Assembly (NCBI GenBank): GCA_013003285.1
Contig: JABDJY010000095.1
Location: 1 to 5,357, forward strand
Reading direction: 5' to 3'
DNA: 5,357 nucleotides
From: Alphaproteobacteria bacterium
Lineage (GTDB): Bacteria > Pseudomonadota > Alphaproteobacteria > UBA6615
In this document: positions 1 through 5,357 of the stretch, one piece after another
How positions within the stretch are numbered: position 1 is the stretch's first letter
How the letters are laid out: the number at the start of each line of letters is the position of its first letter
The notes under the pieces: generated by a model
What the model saw: the letters and a program-made list of their open reading frames with translations, nothing else
The model's database searches: none
Told to the model about the DNA's origin: nothing
Made by a program: the position numbers and the translations under genes

Positions 1-1458
1 GCCTTCCAAGCTGATGCCGACGAGTTTTTGCGCCTCGACGGCGAACTCCATCGGCAGGGTTTGCAACACTTCGCGGCAGAACCCGTTGACGATCAACGAC
101 ACCGCTTCCTCGTCGGTCAGCCCGCGCTGGCGGCAATAAAATAATTGATCGTCGCTAATCCGGCTGGTCGTCGCTTCGTGTTCGACCAGCGCCGTCGGGT
201 TCTGGCTCTCGATATAGGGCACCGTGTGGGCGCCGCATTGGTCGCCGATCAGCAAGCTGTCGCACTGGGTATAGTTGCGCGCGCCGTTGGCGCCGCGCTG
301 CATGCGCACCAGCCCCCGATAGGTCTGGTCGGCCTTACCGGCCGAGATACCCTTCGAGATGATCCGCGAACTGGTGTTCTTGCCGATATGGATCATCTTG
401 GTGCCGGTATCGGCCAGCTGGGCGTTGTTCGTAATGGCGACCGAATAGAATTCGCCGACAGAGTTATCGCCCTGCAAGATGCAGCTGGGGTATTTCCAGG
501 TAATCGCCGAACCGGTTTCCACCTGGGTCCAGGAAATCTTCGAATTACGACCCCGGCAGGCGCCGCGCTTGGTGACGAAATTATAGATACCGCCGCGGCC
601 CTCTTCGTCGCCGGGATACCAGTTCTGCACGGTCGAATATTTGATCTCGGCATCGTCCAGTGTCACCAATTCGACCACGGCGGCATGCAACTGATGCTCG
701 TCGCGCATGGGCGCGGTGCAGCCTTCGAGATAGCTCACATGGGCGCCCTCATCGGCGATGATCAGGGTGCGTTCGAACTGGCCGGAGTTCTCCTGGTTGA
801 TGCGGAAATAGGTCGACAGTTCCATCGGGCAGCGCACGCCCTTGGGGATATAGACGAACGATCCATCGGTGAACACGGCCGAATTCAGGGTGGCGTAGAA
901 ATTATCCGCGTACGGCACCACCGAGCCCAGATATTTCTGCACCAGTTCCGGGTGATCCTTGATCGCCTCGGAGATCGAGCAGAAAATAACGCCGATCTCT
1001 TCCAGCTTGGCCTTGTAGGTGGTGGCCACCGAAACACTGTCGAACACCGCGTCGACGGCGACCCGCGGCGCACCTTCGACGCCGGCCAATACTTCCTGCT
1101 CTTTCAGCGGAATGCCGAGCTTGGCATAGGTCTCCAACAGCTTGGGATCGACCTCGTCGAGCGACTTCGGCTTGTCGCCAAGTTTGGGCGCGGCATAATA
1201 ATAGGAATCCTGATAGTCGATCTTGCCGAACTTGACCTTCTGCCAGTCAGGTTCTTCCATGGTCAGCCAATGGCGATAGGCTTTGAGCCGCCATTCGAGC
1301 ATCCACGCGGGCTCGCCCTTCTTCTCCGAGATCAGCCGAACGATATCCTCGTTCAGCCCCTTGGGCGCCAGATCCATATCGATATCGGTGACGAAGCCGT
1401 ACTTATACTGCTCGCCGATCGACTGTACTTGTTCAATGGCGTCAGCGTTCGCTACCAT
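1..1458 (-). CDS. sufB: SufB, Fe-S cluster assembly scaffold subunit (3' end cut by window edge)
   Basis: SufB is the scaffold subunit of the cytosolic SufBC2D complex, on which sulfur and iron are assembled into Fe-S clusters, powered by the SufC ATPase. The frame is open for exactly 486 codons from ATG 1458 to base 1, ending in ISLEG. E. coli SufB (about 495 aa) ends a few residues after the same point, so only a handful of codons and the stop are missing. An N-terminal helical region (residues 1 to about 150) precedes the SufBD beta-helix core. Family signatures seen include [12 protein letters not shown] (207-218), [16 protein letters not shown] from about 245, [15 protein letters not shown] and [10 protein letters not shown]. 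Cys399 (QCDS), His427 and Glu428 correspond to the essential E. coli Cys405, His433 and Glu434, with the same 28-residue spacing. Cys247 probably matches the sulfur-accepting Cys254. The start has a GA-rich ribosome binding site (AAGAGGGA) in the 18-bp gap after the upstream desulfurase. SufC and SufD are expected beyond the left edge but are not visible. Confidence 0.97.
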   Translation of the reverse strand, partial: MVANADAIEQVQSIGEQYKYGFVTDIDMDLAPKGLNEDIVRLISEKKGEPAWMLEWRLKAYRHWLTMEEPDWQKVKFGKIDYQDSYYYAAPKLGDKPKSLDEVDPKLLETYAKLGIPLKEQEVLAGVEGAPRVAVDAVFDSVSVATTYKAKLEEIGVIFCSISEAIKDHPELVQKYLGSVVPYADNFYATLNSAVFTDGSFVYIPKGVRCPMELSTYFRINQENSGQFERTLIIADEGAHVSYLEGCTAPMRDEHQLHAAVVELVTLDDAEIKYSTVQNWYPGDEEGRGGIYNFVTKRGACRGRNSKISWTQVETGSAITWKYPSCILQGDNSVGEFYSVAITNNAQLADTGTKMIHIGKNTSSRIISKGISAGKADQTYRGLVRMQRGANGARNYTQCDSLLIGDQCGAHTVPYIESQNPTALVEHEATTSRISDDQLFYCRQRGLTDEEAVSLIVNGFCREVLQTLPMEFAVEAQKLVGISLEG

Positions 1459-1476
1459 GACCCGTCCCTCTTAAAT

Positions 1477-2688
1477 TCATTGCGCCGCCGCCTGTTGGCC
1501 GCCGCGTTGCGCCACCACGGCTTCGGCAATGCGCCGGGTGGCATAATCGATTTCCGATTGTGTGGTGAACCGGCCGAAGCCGATCCGAATGGAGCCCGCC
1601 GATACCGAGCGCGGCAGGCCGAGCGCTTGTAGCACATAAGATGGCTCTACCGACTCCGAAGTACAGGCCGATCCGGTCGAAATCGCCACATCGTCGAGCG
1701 CGCGCATCAGCGCCAACACATCGATATCGGGGAACCCGACATTCAGATTGCCGGCGAGCCGCTGTTCCAGGTGACCATTGACCACCATGTCGGGCACTTT
1801 CTCCTGCAGCTGAGCCAGCATGGAACGGCGAAATTCGACCAGCCGGCCGGTTTCCTGGGCCATTTCCTGGTCGGCGATTTCGCAGGCCATGCCCATGGCA
1901 ACGATCAGCGGCACCGCCAAGGTACCCGAACGCGCGCCGCGCTCCTGGCCACCGCCGGTGATTTCCGCCAGCAAACGCGCCCGGGGCCGGCGGCGGATAT
2001 ATAAAACGCCGACGCCTTTCGGGGCGTATAATTTATGACCGGAGACGCTCATCAGGTCGATCGACATCGCTTCGACATCGATGGGAATCTTACCCGCCGC
2101 CTGCGCTGCGTCGGTATGAAACAAAACACCACGTTCGCGGCAAAGCTTGCCGATTTCGGCCATCGGCTGCAAAACGCCGATTTCATTGTTGGCCGCCATG
2201 GCCGATACCAAAACCGTATTGTCTTCGATGGCGCCGGCCAGCATATCGAGATCGACCAATCCATCGGCGCCGACCTTCAGCACCGTGGTGCGGATGCCCT
2301 CATCGGCCAGAACAAAACAGGATTCCAGTACGCATTTATGTTCGGTCTCGAAGGTAACGATGTGGTTGCCCTTGCCATGGCGTTGAGCGAAGCGGGCCGC
2401 GCCTTTGATCGCCAAGTTATTCGATTCCGTCGCACCGGACGTGAAGACGATTTCGCGGGCCTGGGCGCCGACCAGATCGGCAATCTGGCCGCGCGCCTTC
2501 TCCACACCTTGCGCTGCCTCGGCGCCGAAGGCATGTTGCGCCGAATGGGCATTGCCAAAGCGCTCGCTGAACCAGGGCAGCATGGCGTCCACCACGCGCG
2601 GATCGACCGGCGTCGTCGCTTGATAGTCCAAATAGACCGCCGTCGGTGCTTCGGAGGTCAGGGAACTGGAAGTGCTTGCAACCGTCAT
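1477..2688 (-). CDS. iscS: Class I cysteine desulfurase, IscS-like (403 aa)
   Basis: This PLP-dependent enzyme converts L-cysteine to L-alanine and holds the sulfur as a persulfide for cluster assembly. It is a fold-type I (aminotransferase class V) protein of normal IscS length. Visible landmarks are YLDYQATTP at the start, TSGATESNN (83-91), His117 stacking on PLP, AANNEIGV (165-172), Asp193 in HTDAAQ, the PLP lysine Lys219 in SVSGHKL, and the phosphate-binding loop GGGQERGARSGT (245-256). The catalytic Cys342 lies in STGSACTSESVEPSYVL, a long class I active-site loop as in IscS and NifS, not the short SufS loop. Offsets from E. coli IscS (His104, Lys206, Cys328) are a steady 13-14. About 15 non-conserved Ser/Thr/Ala-rich residues precede the core. 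The AGGGAAGGG ribosome binding site overlaps the stop of the preceding desulfurase, which suggests coupled translation. The likely partner is SufB, encoded 18 bp downstream, since no iscU is visible. The iscS symbol rests on motif class; orthology within this SUF-type operon is less sure. Confidence 0.95.
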   Translation of the reverse strand: MTVASTSSSLTSEAPTAVYLDYQATTPVDPRVVDAMLPWFSERFGNAHSAQHAFGAEAAQGVEKARGQIADLVGAQAREIVFTSGATESNNLAIKGAARFAQRHGKGNHIVTFETEHKCVLESCFVLADEGIRTTVLKVGADGLVDLDMLAGAIEDNTVLVSAMAANNEIGVLQPMAEIGKLCRERGVLFHTDAAQAAGKIPIDVEAMSIDLMSVSGHKLYAPKGVGVLYIRRRPRARLLAEITGGGQERGARSGTLAVPLIVAMGMACEIADQEMAQETGRLVEFRRSMLAQLQEKVPDMVVNGHLEQRLAGNLNVGFPDIDVLALMRALDDVAISTGSACTSESVEPSYVLQALGLPRSVSAGSIRIGFGRFTTQSEIDYATRRIAEAVVAQRGGQQAAAQ

Positions 2689-2698
2689 TGACCCTTCC

Positions 2699-3820
2699 CT
2701 ACGCTACTGATTGTTCGGGCAGTTCGCATGATTCGCGGCGCTTCGCCAACGCCGTCCAGGTTTCGATAAATCGCTCACAATCGCCGGCACTGGTTTGCCA
2801 ACCCAGCGATACACGGATTGCACTGGCGGCGGCGTCATCGCTGGCGCCCATGGCCTGCAGCACATGGCTCGGCGTGAGCTTGCCGCTGGAACAGGCCGAT
2901 CCCGCGCTGATGGCGACACCGGCCAGATCGAGCGCCATGACTTGCACTTCGTTGGTGACGCCGGGCAGGCCGATGCAAACCGTGTTCGGCAGGCGCGACG
3001 CTTCCGCGCCATAGATAATCGCATCGGGTACCGCAGCGCGCAGCCGAGCCTCGATATGGTCGCGCATGTCGACCAATTCCGGCGCCGCCTCGACAGCCTG
3101 CGCTGCCAGGGCCGCGGCAGCGCCAAATCCGGCGATGCCAGCGATATTCTCCGTCCCCGCCCGCCGGCCGCGTTCCTGCCCGCCGCCGCGCTGCACGGGG
3201 ACCAAGTTGAGGCCGTCGCGAATTATCAGCGCGCCAACACCCTGAGGGCCGCCCAGCTTGTGGGCCGACAGGCTCATCATGTCGACATCCAGGCCAGCGA
3301 AAGACAGCGGAATTTTGCCCAACGCCTGCACCGCGTCGCAATGAACCAGCGCGCCAAACTGCTTTGCCAGTGCGGCCACCTGATCGATTGGTTGCACCAC
3401 ACCGGTCTCGTTATTGGCCAGCATGACCGAGACCAGGAGCGGCGTCTCCGCAGCGTTCAGCAATTCCTCCAGATGGGCCAGATCCACCACGCCGTTTGAA
3501 TCGACCCGGATAAGCCCCGGATCGTCGCGCGCGGCGCGCACCGAATCATGTTCGATGGACGAGATCAGGACCGGCCGCCCGCTGCCCCGCAACGCCAGAT
3601 TATTGGCCTCGGTGCCGCCGCTGGTGAAAACGATTTCCGCCGCCGCGGCATTGACCGAAACAGCGATAGTTTCGCGGGCATCTTCGACCGCACGCCGCGC
3701 CAGCCGTCCAAATCGGTGGACCGACGACGCATTGCCGCATAGCGCGAACGCGGCGGTCATCGCCGAGGCGACTTCCGGGCGAAGCGGCGCGGTGGCGTTA
3801 TAATCGAGATAGACGTCCAT
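2699..3820 (-). CDS. Second class I cysteine desulfurase, NifS/IscS-like (373 aa)
   Basis: A PLP-dependent cysteine desulfurase homologue, clearly divergent from the 403-aa one next to it. Seen in order: YLDYNATAPLRPEV (4-17), TSGGTEANN (66-74), His91, ANNETGV (135-141), Asp162 in HCDAVQALGK, PLP lysine Lys188 in SLSAHKLGG, GGGQERGRRAGTEN (212-225), and catalytic Cys310 in SAGSACSSGKLTPSHVL. Every residue needed for catalysis is present, so the enzyme should be active. It is shorter than IscS mainly because it lacks the N-terminal extension and has a stretch after His91 about seven residues shorter. GRRAGTEN and the PSHVL loop resemble NifS more than IscS. The ATG lies 8 bp after the iscR stop behind a weak GAGCGA ribosome binding site, so translation may rely on coupling to iscR. 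Its division of labour with the adjacent paralogue is unknown. It might supply sulfur to a different acceptor, such as tRNA thiolation; that is inference. Confidence 0.93.
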   Translation of the reverse strand: MDVYLDYNATAPLRPEVASAMTAAFALCGNASSVHRFGRLARRAVEDARETIAVSVNAAAAEIVFTSGGTEANNLALRGSGRPVLISSIEHDSVRAARDDPGLIRVDSNGVVDLAHLEELLNAAETPLLVSVMLANNETGVVQPIDQVAALAKQFGALVHCDAVQALGKIPLSFAGLDVDMMSLSAHKLGGPQGVGALIIRDGLNLVPVQRGGGQERGRRAGTENIAGIAGFGAAAALAAQAVEAAPELVDMRDHIEARLRAAVPDAIIYGAEASRLPNTVCIGLPGVTNEVQVMALDLAGVAISAGSACSSGKLTPSHVLQAMGASDDAAASAIRVSLGWQTSAGDCERFIETWTALAKRRESCELPEQSVA

Positions 3821-3828
3821 TTTTCGCT

Positions 3829-4293
3829 CTACTGCGCCGCCATCTCAGGCGCCGCCTCATCGAACAGCCGGCTGGTGCCCAGAACACGCCCCTCGCAGAC
3901 ATCCTCGAGGGTGACCGAGCTCAAATACAGATGGATCTGGTGCCCCAGCTCATCCCATAAATCATGGGTCAGGCACCGGCTGCTTTTGCTCACGCAACTC
4001 ACCGGACCGCCAGGCTGACAACGGGTGGCGCGAATGGGCTCATCGACGGCGCGAATGACATCGGAGACGCGAATACTATCGGCGGCGAAGGCAAGCCGGT
4101 AGCCGCCGCCTGGTCCCCGGATACTCTTGACCAATCCCGCCCGGCGCAACTTTGCGAACAGCTGCTCCAGATAGGATAGGGATATTTCCTGCCGATCCGC
4201 GATCTCGCTCAGCGTGATCGGCTTTTCCTTGTCGTACATGGCCAAATCCACCATGGCCATCACGGCATATCGACCTTTGGTTCCTAATTTCAC
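3829..4293 (-). CDS. iscR: IscR, Rrf2-family Fe-S cluster-sensing transcriptional regulator
   Basis: IscR carries a [2Fe-2S] cluster that reports cluster supply and, in characterised bacteria, represses its own Fe-S assembly operon when the cluster is present. The 154-aa protein begins MKLGTKGRYAVMAMVDLA and has the winged-helix signature ISLSYLEQLFAKLRRAGLV (37-55) followed by RGPGGGY (59-65). Glu43, the residue governing DNA-site discrimination in E. coli IscR, is present. Cluster ligands are Cys92, Cys100, Cys107 and His110 (RCLTH), spaced C-x7-C-x6-C against C-x5-C-x5-C in E. coli; a fourth cysteine, Cys133, lies outside the motif. The recognition-helix sequence and the His ligand favour IscR over the rhizobial iron regulator RirA. 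The start is GTG at 4293, preceded by a strong AAGGAGG. The gene sits second in the operon, 40 bp after cysE, and an IscR-type box lies over the operon promoter, so negative autoregulation is likely. Confidence 0.95.
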   Translation of the reverse strand: MKLGTKGRYAVMAMVDLAMYDKEKPITLSEIADRQEISLSYLEQLFAKLRRAGLVKSIRGPGGGYRLAFAADSIRVSDVIRAVDEPIRATRCQPGGPVSCVSKSSRCLTHDLWDELGHQIHLYLSSVTLEDVCEGRVLGTSRLFDEAAPEMAAQ

Positions 4294-4300
4294 GACACTG

Positions 4301-4307
4301 CCTCCTT
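4301..4307 (-). promoter_or_regulatory. Ribosome binding site of iscR, fixing a GTG start
   Basis: The minus strand reads AAGGAGG here, seven bases before GTG 4293. This near-perfect Shine-Dalgarno sequence identifies the GTG as the real start, which also matches the conserved M-K/R-L-x-x-KGRYAV beginning of IscR proteins. It is the strongest ribosome binding site I see in the window, so iscR may be translated well even if ribosomes do not arrive from cysE. Confidence 0.85.
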
Positions 4308-4333
4308 CCCTGCGCGCGCCGACTTAATTCCGG

Positions 4334-5083
4334 TCACCGATGGGGTCCATCGGTTTCGATGTCGGTATCTTCGCCGGCGTCCGGCGGCGACCCGACACCA
4401 CGCTGCGTCTGTTCATTTTCCAATTCTTCGACCCGACGGCGTAATGCACTCACTTCATTGAGCAGACCGGCGATCGCCCGTTCCTCGCGCGCCGGCAGAT
4501 CGTCGGTCGGCGTACCGTAGGCAGCGAAGCTATCGCCGGCAGTGGGCACCGAATCCGCCGGTTTCGCCGGAATACCCACGACCGTCACGCCTTCCGGCAC
4601 ATCCTTTACGACCACCGCATTGGCGCCGACCCTGGCATTACGGCCGACGATTACCGGGCCCAACACCTGCGCCCCGGAGCCGATAATGGCGCCGTCCAAT
4701 AGTGTCGGATGGCGTTTGACCTGTTTTTGGCTTTCGCTATCGACCGATGGCGCGATACCGCCCAGGGTGACACCATGATAGAGGGTAACGTCATCGCCGA
4801 TTTCGGCGGTCTCGCCGATTACCACGCCCATGCCATGGTCGATCACAAAACGCCGGCCAATTGTCACCGCCGGGTGGATTTCAATGCCGGTAATCCAACG
4901 CGCAAAATGGCCGACAAGCCGGGCCAGAATGAATAAACGATTGCCCCACAGCCAATGTGCCAAGCGGTGCCAAAGCACCGCGTGAAGGCCGGGATAGCTA
5001 ACGAAAACCATGAGCCGGGAATGGGCCGCGGGGTCGCGCTCCATATAGGCGTCGATTTCTTCGATCAGGTCCTTGTAGATCAT
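4334..5083 (-). CDS. cysE: Serine O-acetyltransferase, short (EpsC-like) type (249 aa)
   Basis: This enzyme transfers acetyl from acetyl-CoA to L-serine to give O-acetylserine, the committed step of cysteine synthesis in the cytosol. An N-terminal helical segment (1 to about 65: [17 protein letters not shown]) leads into a left-handed beta-helix of hexapeptide repeats (about 66-175) with [35 protein letters not shown] and KRHPTL. His83 matches catalytic His158 of E. coli CysE; Glu68 stands where E. coli has Asp143, usual in this short subfamily; Arg124-His125 match the substrate-binding RH pair. The long N-terminal domain of E. coli CysE is absent. Beyond the helix lies a tail of about 75 residues with a likely coiled coil (200-226, [17 protein letters not shown]) and an acidic end. 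It finishes in HR rather than the C-terminal Ile that docks CysK in enterobacteria. ATG 5083 was chosen over a TTG 17 codons upstream because it has AAAGGTGG just ahead and fits the family's usual length. It is the first gene of the operon. Confidence 0.94.
   Translation of the reverse strand: MIYKDLIEEIDAYMERDPAAHSRLMVFVSYPGLHAVLWHRLAHWLWGNRLFILARLVGHFARWITGIEIHPAVTIGRRFVIDHGMGVVIGETAEIGDDVTLYHGVTLGGIAPSVDSESQKQVKRHPTLLDGAIIGSGAQVLGPVIVGRNARVGANAVVVKDVPEGVTVVGIPAKPADSVPTAGDSFAAYGTPTDDLPAREERAIAGLLNEVSALRRRVEELENEQTQRGVGSPPDAGEDTDIETDGPHR
4336..4354 (-). repeat. Perfect 8-bp inverted repeat (stem-loop) over the cysE stop codon
   Basis: On the minus strand ACCGATGG, loop ACC, then CCATCGGT, an exact inverted repeat with a 3-base loop covering the last codons of cysE; its last base is the first base of the TGA stop. 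The downstream sequence (GACCGGAATTAAG) has no run of T, so it does not look like an intrinsic terminator. It could be an RNA hairpin that tunes mRNA stability or processing between cysE and iscR, or a chance structure in the non-conserved tail of cysE. The repeat is seen directly; any function is inference. Confidence 0.6.
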
Positions 5084-5155
5084 GACCACCTTTATGATAT
5101 ACAGCCCCATATAATTCACTGATTTGCCGAGCAACTCGGGGGGAGCCAGGGACGG
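5084..5155 (-). other. 5' leader of the cysE-iscR-suf transcript
   Basis: If transcription starts about seven bases past the -10 element, roughly 70 bases of leader precede cysE. It holds a G/C-rich short hairpin, CCGAG-TTG-CTCGG (5139-5127), whose loop is the in-frame TTG that a gene finder might take as the cysE start. I recognise no riboswitch or T-box and see no T-run terminator. The extent is inferred from the promoter call. Confidence 0.4.
5087..5093 (-). promoter_or_regulatory. Ribosome binding site supporting the ATG 5083 start of cysE
   Basis: The minus strand reads AAAGGTG just before ATG 5083. The alternatives upstream in the same frame, TTG 5134 and ATG 5110, have no purine-rich site at the right distance. 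The extra residues they would add ([16 protein letters not shown]) do not resemble the start of serine acetyltransferases, so they are best left as untranslated leader. Confidence 0.7.
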
Positions 5156-5175
5156 TAACCGGCATATAGGTTACC
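5154..5175. repeat. Perfect 7-bp inverted repeat flanking the -10 element
   Basis: GGTAACC (5154-5160) and GGTTACC (5169-5175) are exact inverted copies separated by eight bases that contain the -10 hexamer of the operon promoter. The distal arm runs into the right half of the IscR-like box. The predicted transcription start falls inside the proximal arm, so the whole dyad would not be in the RNA; if it works, it works as DNA, for instance as a protein site over the -10. The regulator, if any, is unknown. Confidence 0.5.
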
Positions 5176-5191
5176 CGAGCTGAGTGGTCAA
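5163..5191 (-). promoter_or_regulatory. Sigma-70-type promoter of the cysE-iscR-suf operon
   Basis: On the minus strand a -35 hexamer TTGACC (5191-5186) is followed after exactly 17 bp by TATATG (5168-5163) as the -10. The -35 differs from consensus at one position and the -10 shares its TAT start, giving a good housekeeping-type promoter. It points into cysE, the start of a run of closely spaced genes with no other evident promoter. The IscR-like box covers the -35, the same arrangement as in the E. coli iscR promoter, where the box also contains TTGACC. Confidence 0.7.
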
Positions 5192-5195
5192 GTAT
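5171..5195 (-). promoter_or_regulatory. IscR type 1-like operator overlapping the -35
   Basis: Read on the minus strand, the left half is ATACTTGACC and the right half CTCGGGTAA, joined by ACTCAG. Against the E. coli type 1 consensus (ATASYYGACT, four to five less conserved bases, AGTCRRSTAT) the outer parts match almost everywhere: ATACTTGAC on the left and TCGGGTA on the right. Mismatches lie in the centre and at the last base, about 18 of 25 positions agreeing. The E. coli iscR promoter box has the same TTGACC...CTCGGG look. Type 1 sites bind cluster-loaded IscR, so this implies repression of the operon when clusters are plentiful. Binding is inferred from sequence and from the linked iscR. 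Confidence 0.7.
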
Positions 5196-5212
5196 TAGCC
5201 ACAACCGCCTGG

Positions 5213-5237
5213 AATGCTTCGAGATTTAGTCGAGTAG
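5213..5237 (+). promoter_or_regulatory. Possible second, one-sided IscR-type box
   Basis: The plus strand has TAGTCGAGTAG (5227-5237), matching 10 of 11 positions of the right half of the IscR type 1 consensus (YAGTCRRSTAT). The left half (AATGCTTCGAG) is poor. It lies about 20 bp from the operator over the operon promoter, between the divergent genes, so it could help IscR bind cooperatively or act on the hydrolase gene. With only one good half it may be chance. Confidence 0.25.
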
Positions 5238-5283
5238 ATTGACAGAACCAGCCGACAAATTGATGCCGGCCACGAGGATATAA

Positions 5284-5357
5284 ATGCCCGAAGTCATCAT
5301 GAACGGGCCGGAAGGCCGCCTGGAAGGGCGTTTCTATCCGGCCAAGCAGCCTAATTC
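5284..5357 (+). CDS. Start of a divergent gene, probably an alpha/beta hydrolase (cut by window edge)
   Basis: Only the first 24 codons are present: MPEVIMNGPEGRLEGRFYPA then KQPN. The start ATG 5284 has GAGGA (5274-5278) five bases ahead. The N-terminus recalls the small alpha/beta hydrolases (COG2945-like) often found beside SUF operons in alphaproteobacteria, where the text continues into an HPHP segment; that part, the GxSxG nucleophile elbow and the catalytic triad are all outside the window. The function is therefore recalled from synteny and a short N-terminal match. It shares a roughly 200-bp intergenic region with the operon and could share its regulation. Confidence 0.65.
   Translation, partial: MPEVIMNGPEGRLEGRFYPAKQPN

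Noticed and set aside
145..1632. Long plus-strand open frame of 495 codons
   Set aside because: It lies antisense to sufB and the 3' end of the IscS-like gene, both of which have full conserved motifs. Its translation has no recognisable domain and is rich in residues typical of reverse-complement reading of GC-rich codons.
2035..3499. Plus-strand open frames of 218 and 234 codons (2035-2691 and 2795-3499)
   Set aside because: Both are antisense shadows of the two desulfurase genes, with no ribosome binding site evident and no family resemblance.
2699..3820. Second desulfurase as a decaying duplicate
   Set aside because: The frame is intact over 373 codons and keeps the PLP lysine, the PLP-stacking histidine and the catalytic cysteine, so nothing suggests a pseudogene.
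3829..4293. RirA (rhizobial iron regulator) instead of IscR
   Set aside because: The wing-helix sequence SLSYLEQLF, RGPGGGY, the RCLTH ligand motif and the nearby type 1-like box all fit IscR better.
4294..4333. Separate promoter for iscR in the 40-bp gap after cysE
   Set aside because: I find no -35/-10 pair there; the gap is GC-rich and largely occupied by the ribosome binding site of iscR. Co-transcription with cysE is simpler.
5239..5267. Perfect TTGACA at 5239-5244 as a -35 for the hydrolase gene
   Set aside because: At 16-18 bp spacing the -10 would be TGATGC, GATGCC or ATGCCG, all poor, and the start site would fall on the ribosome binding site. The hydrolase promoter remains unidentified.

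Overview
This window reads as the 5' half of an alphaproteobacterial SUF iron-sulfur cluster assembly operon, probably from the Rhodospirillales or a related order. The evidence is moderately GC-rich DNA and a characteristic gene order: a short serine acetyltransferase, an IscR-type Rrf2 regulator, two class I cysteine desulfurases, then sufB, with an alpha/beta-hydrolase gene diverging from the operon head. The order-level placement is inferred from protein flavour and synteny, not from a marker gene.

Layout, reading the minus strand from right to left. A promoter at about 5163-5191 has an IscR type 1-like operator over its -35 element. Next come cysE (5083-4334), iscR (4293-3829), a NifS/IscS-like cysteine desulfurase (3820-2699), a second, IscS-like desulfurase (2688-1477), and sufB (1458 to the left edge, lacking only its last few codons and stop). 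The gaps between genes are 40, 8, 10 and 18 bp. None contains a terminator, so one transcript is likely. The 40-bp cysE-iscR junction carries a perfect 8-bp stem-loop over the cysE stop codon. To the right of the promoter, on the plus strand, lie the first 24 codons of a divergent gene (5284 to the right edge), probably an alpha/beta hydrolase.

The genes form one pathway. CysE makes O-acetylserine, the committed precursor of cysteine. The desulfurases take sulfur from cysteine as a persulfide. SufB, with SufC and SufD expected just beyond the left edge, builds the cluster. IscR senses cluster status and probably represses the whole unit, including cysE, through the operator at the operon head. 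Key catalytic or ligand residues are present in every complete protein and in the visible part of SufB.

I see no mobile element, CRISPR array, RNA gene or evident pseudogene. This is a recognisable, conserved system and not an undescribed one. The points that merit a second look are regulatory (operator over -35, an inverted repeat around the -10, a possible second IscR half-site, the junction hairpin) and architectural (cysE leading the operon, two divergent class I desulfurases in tandem).
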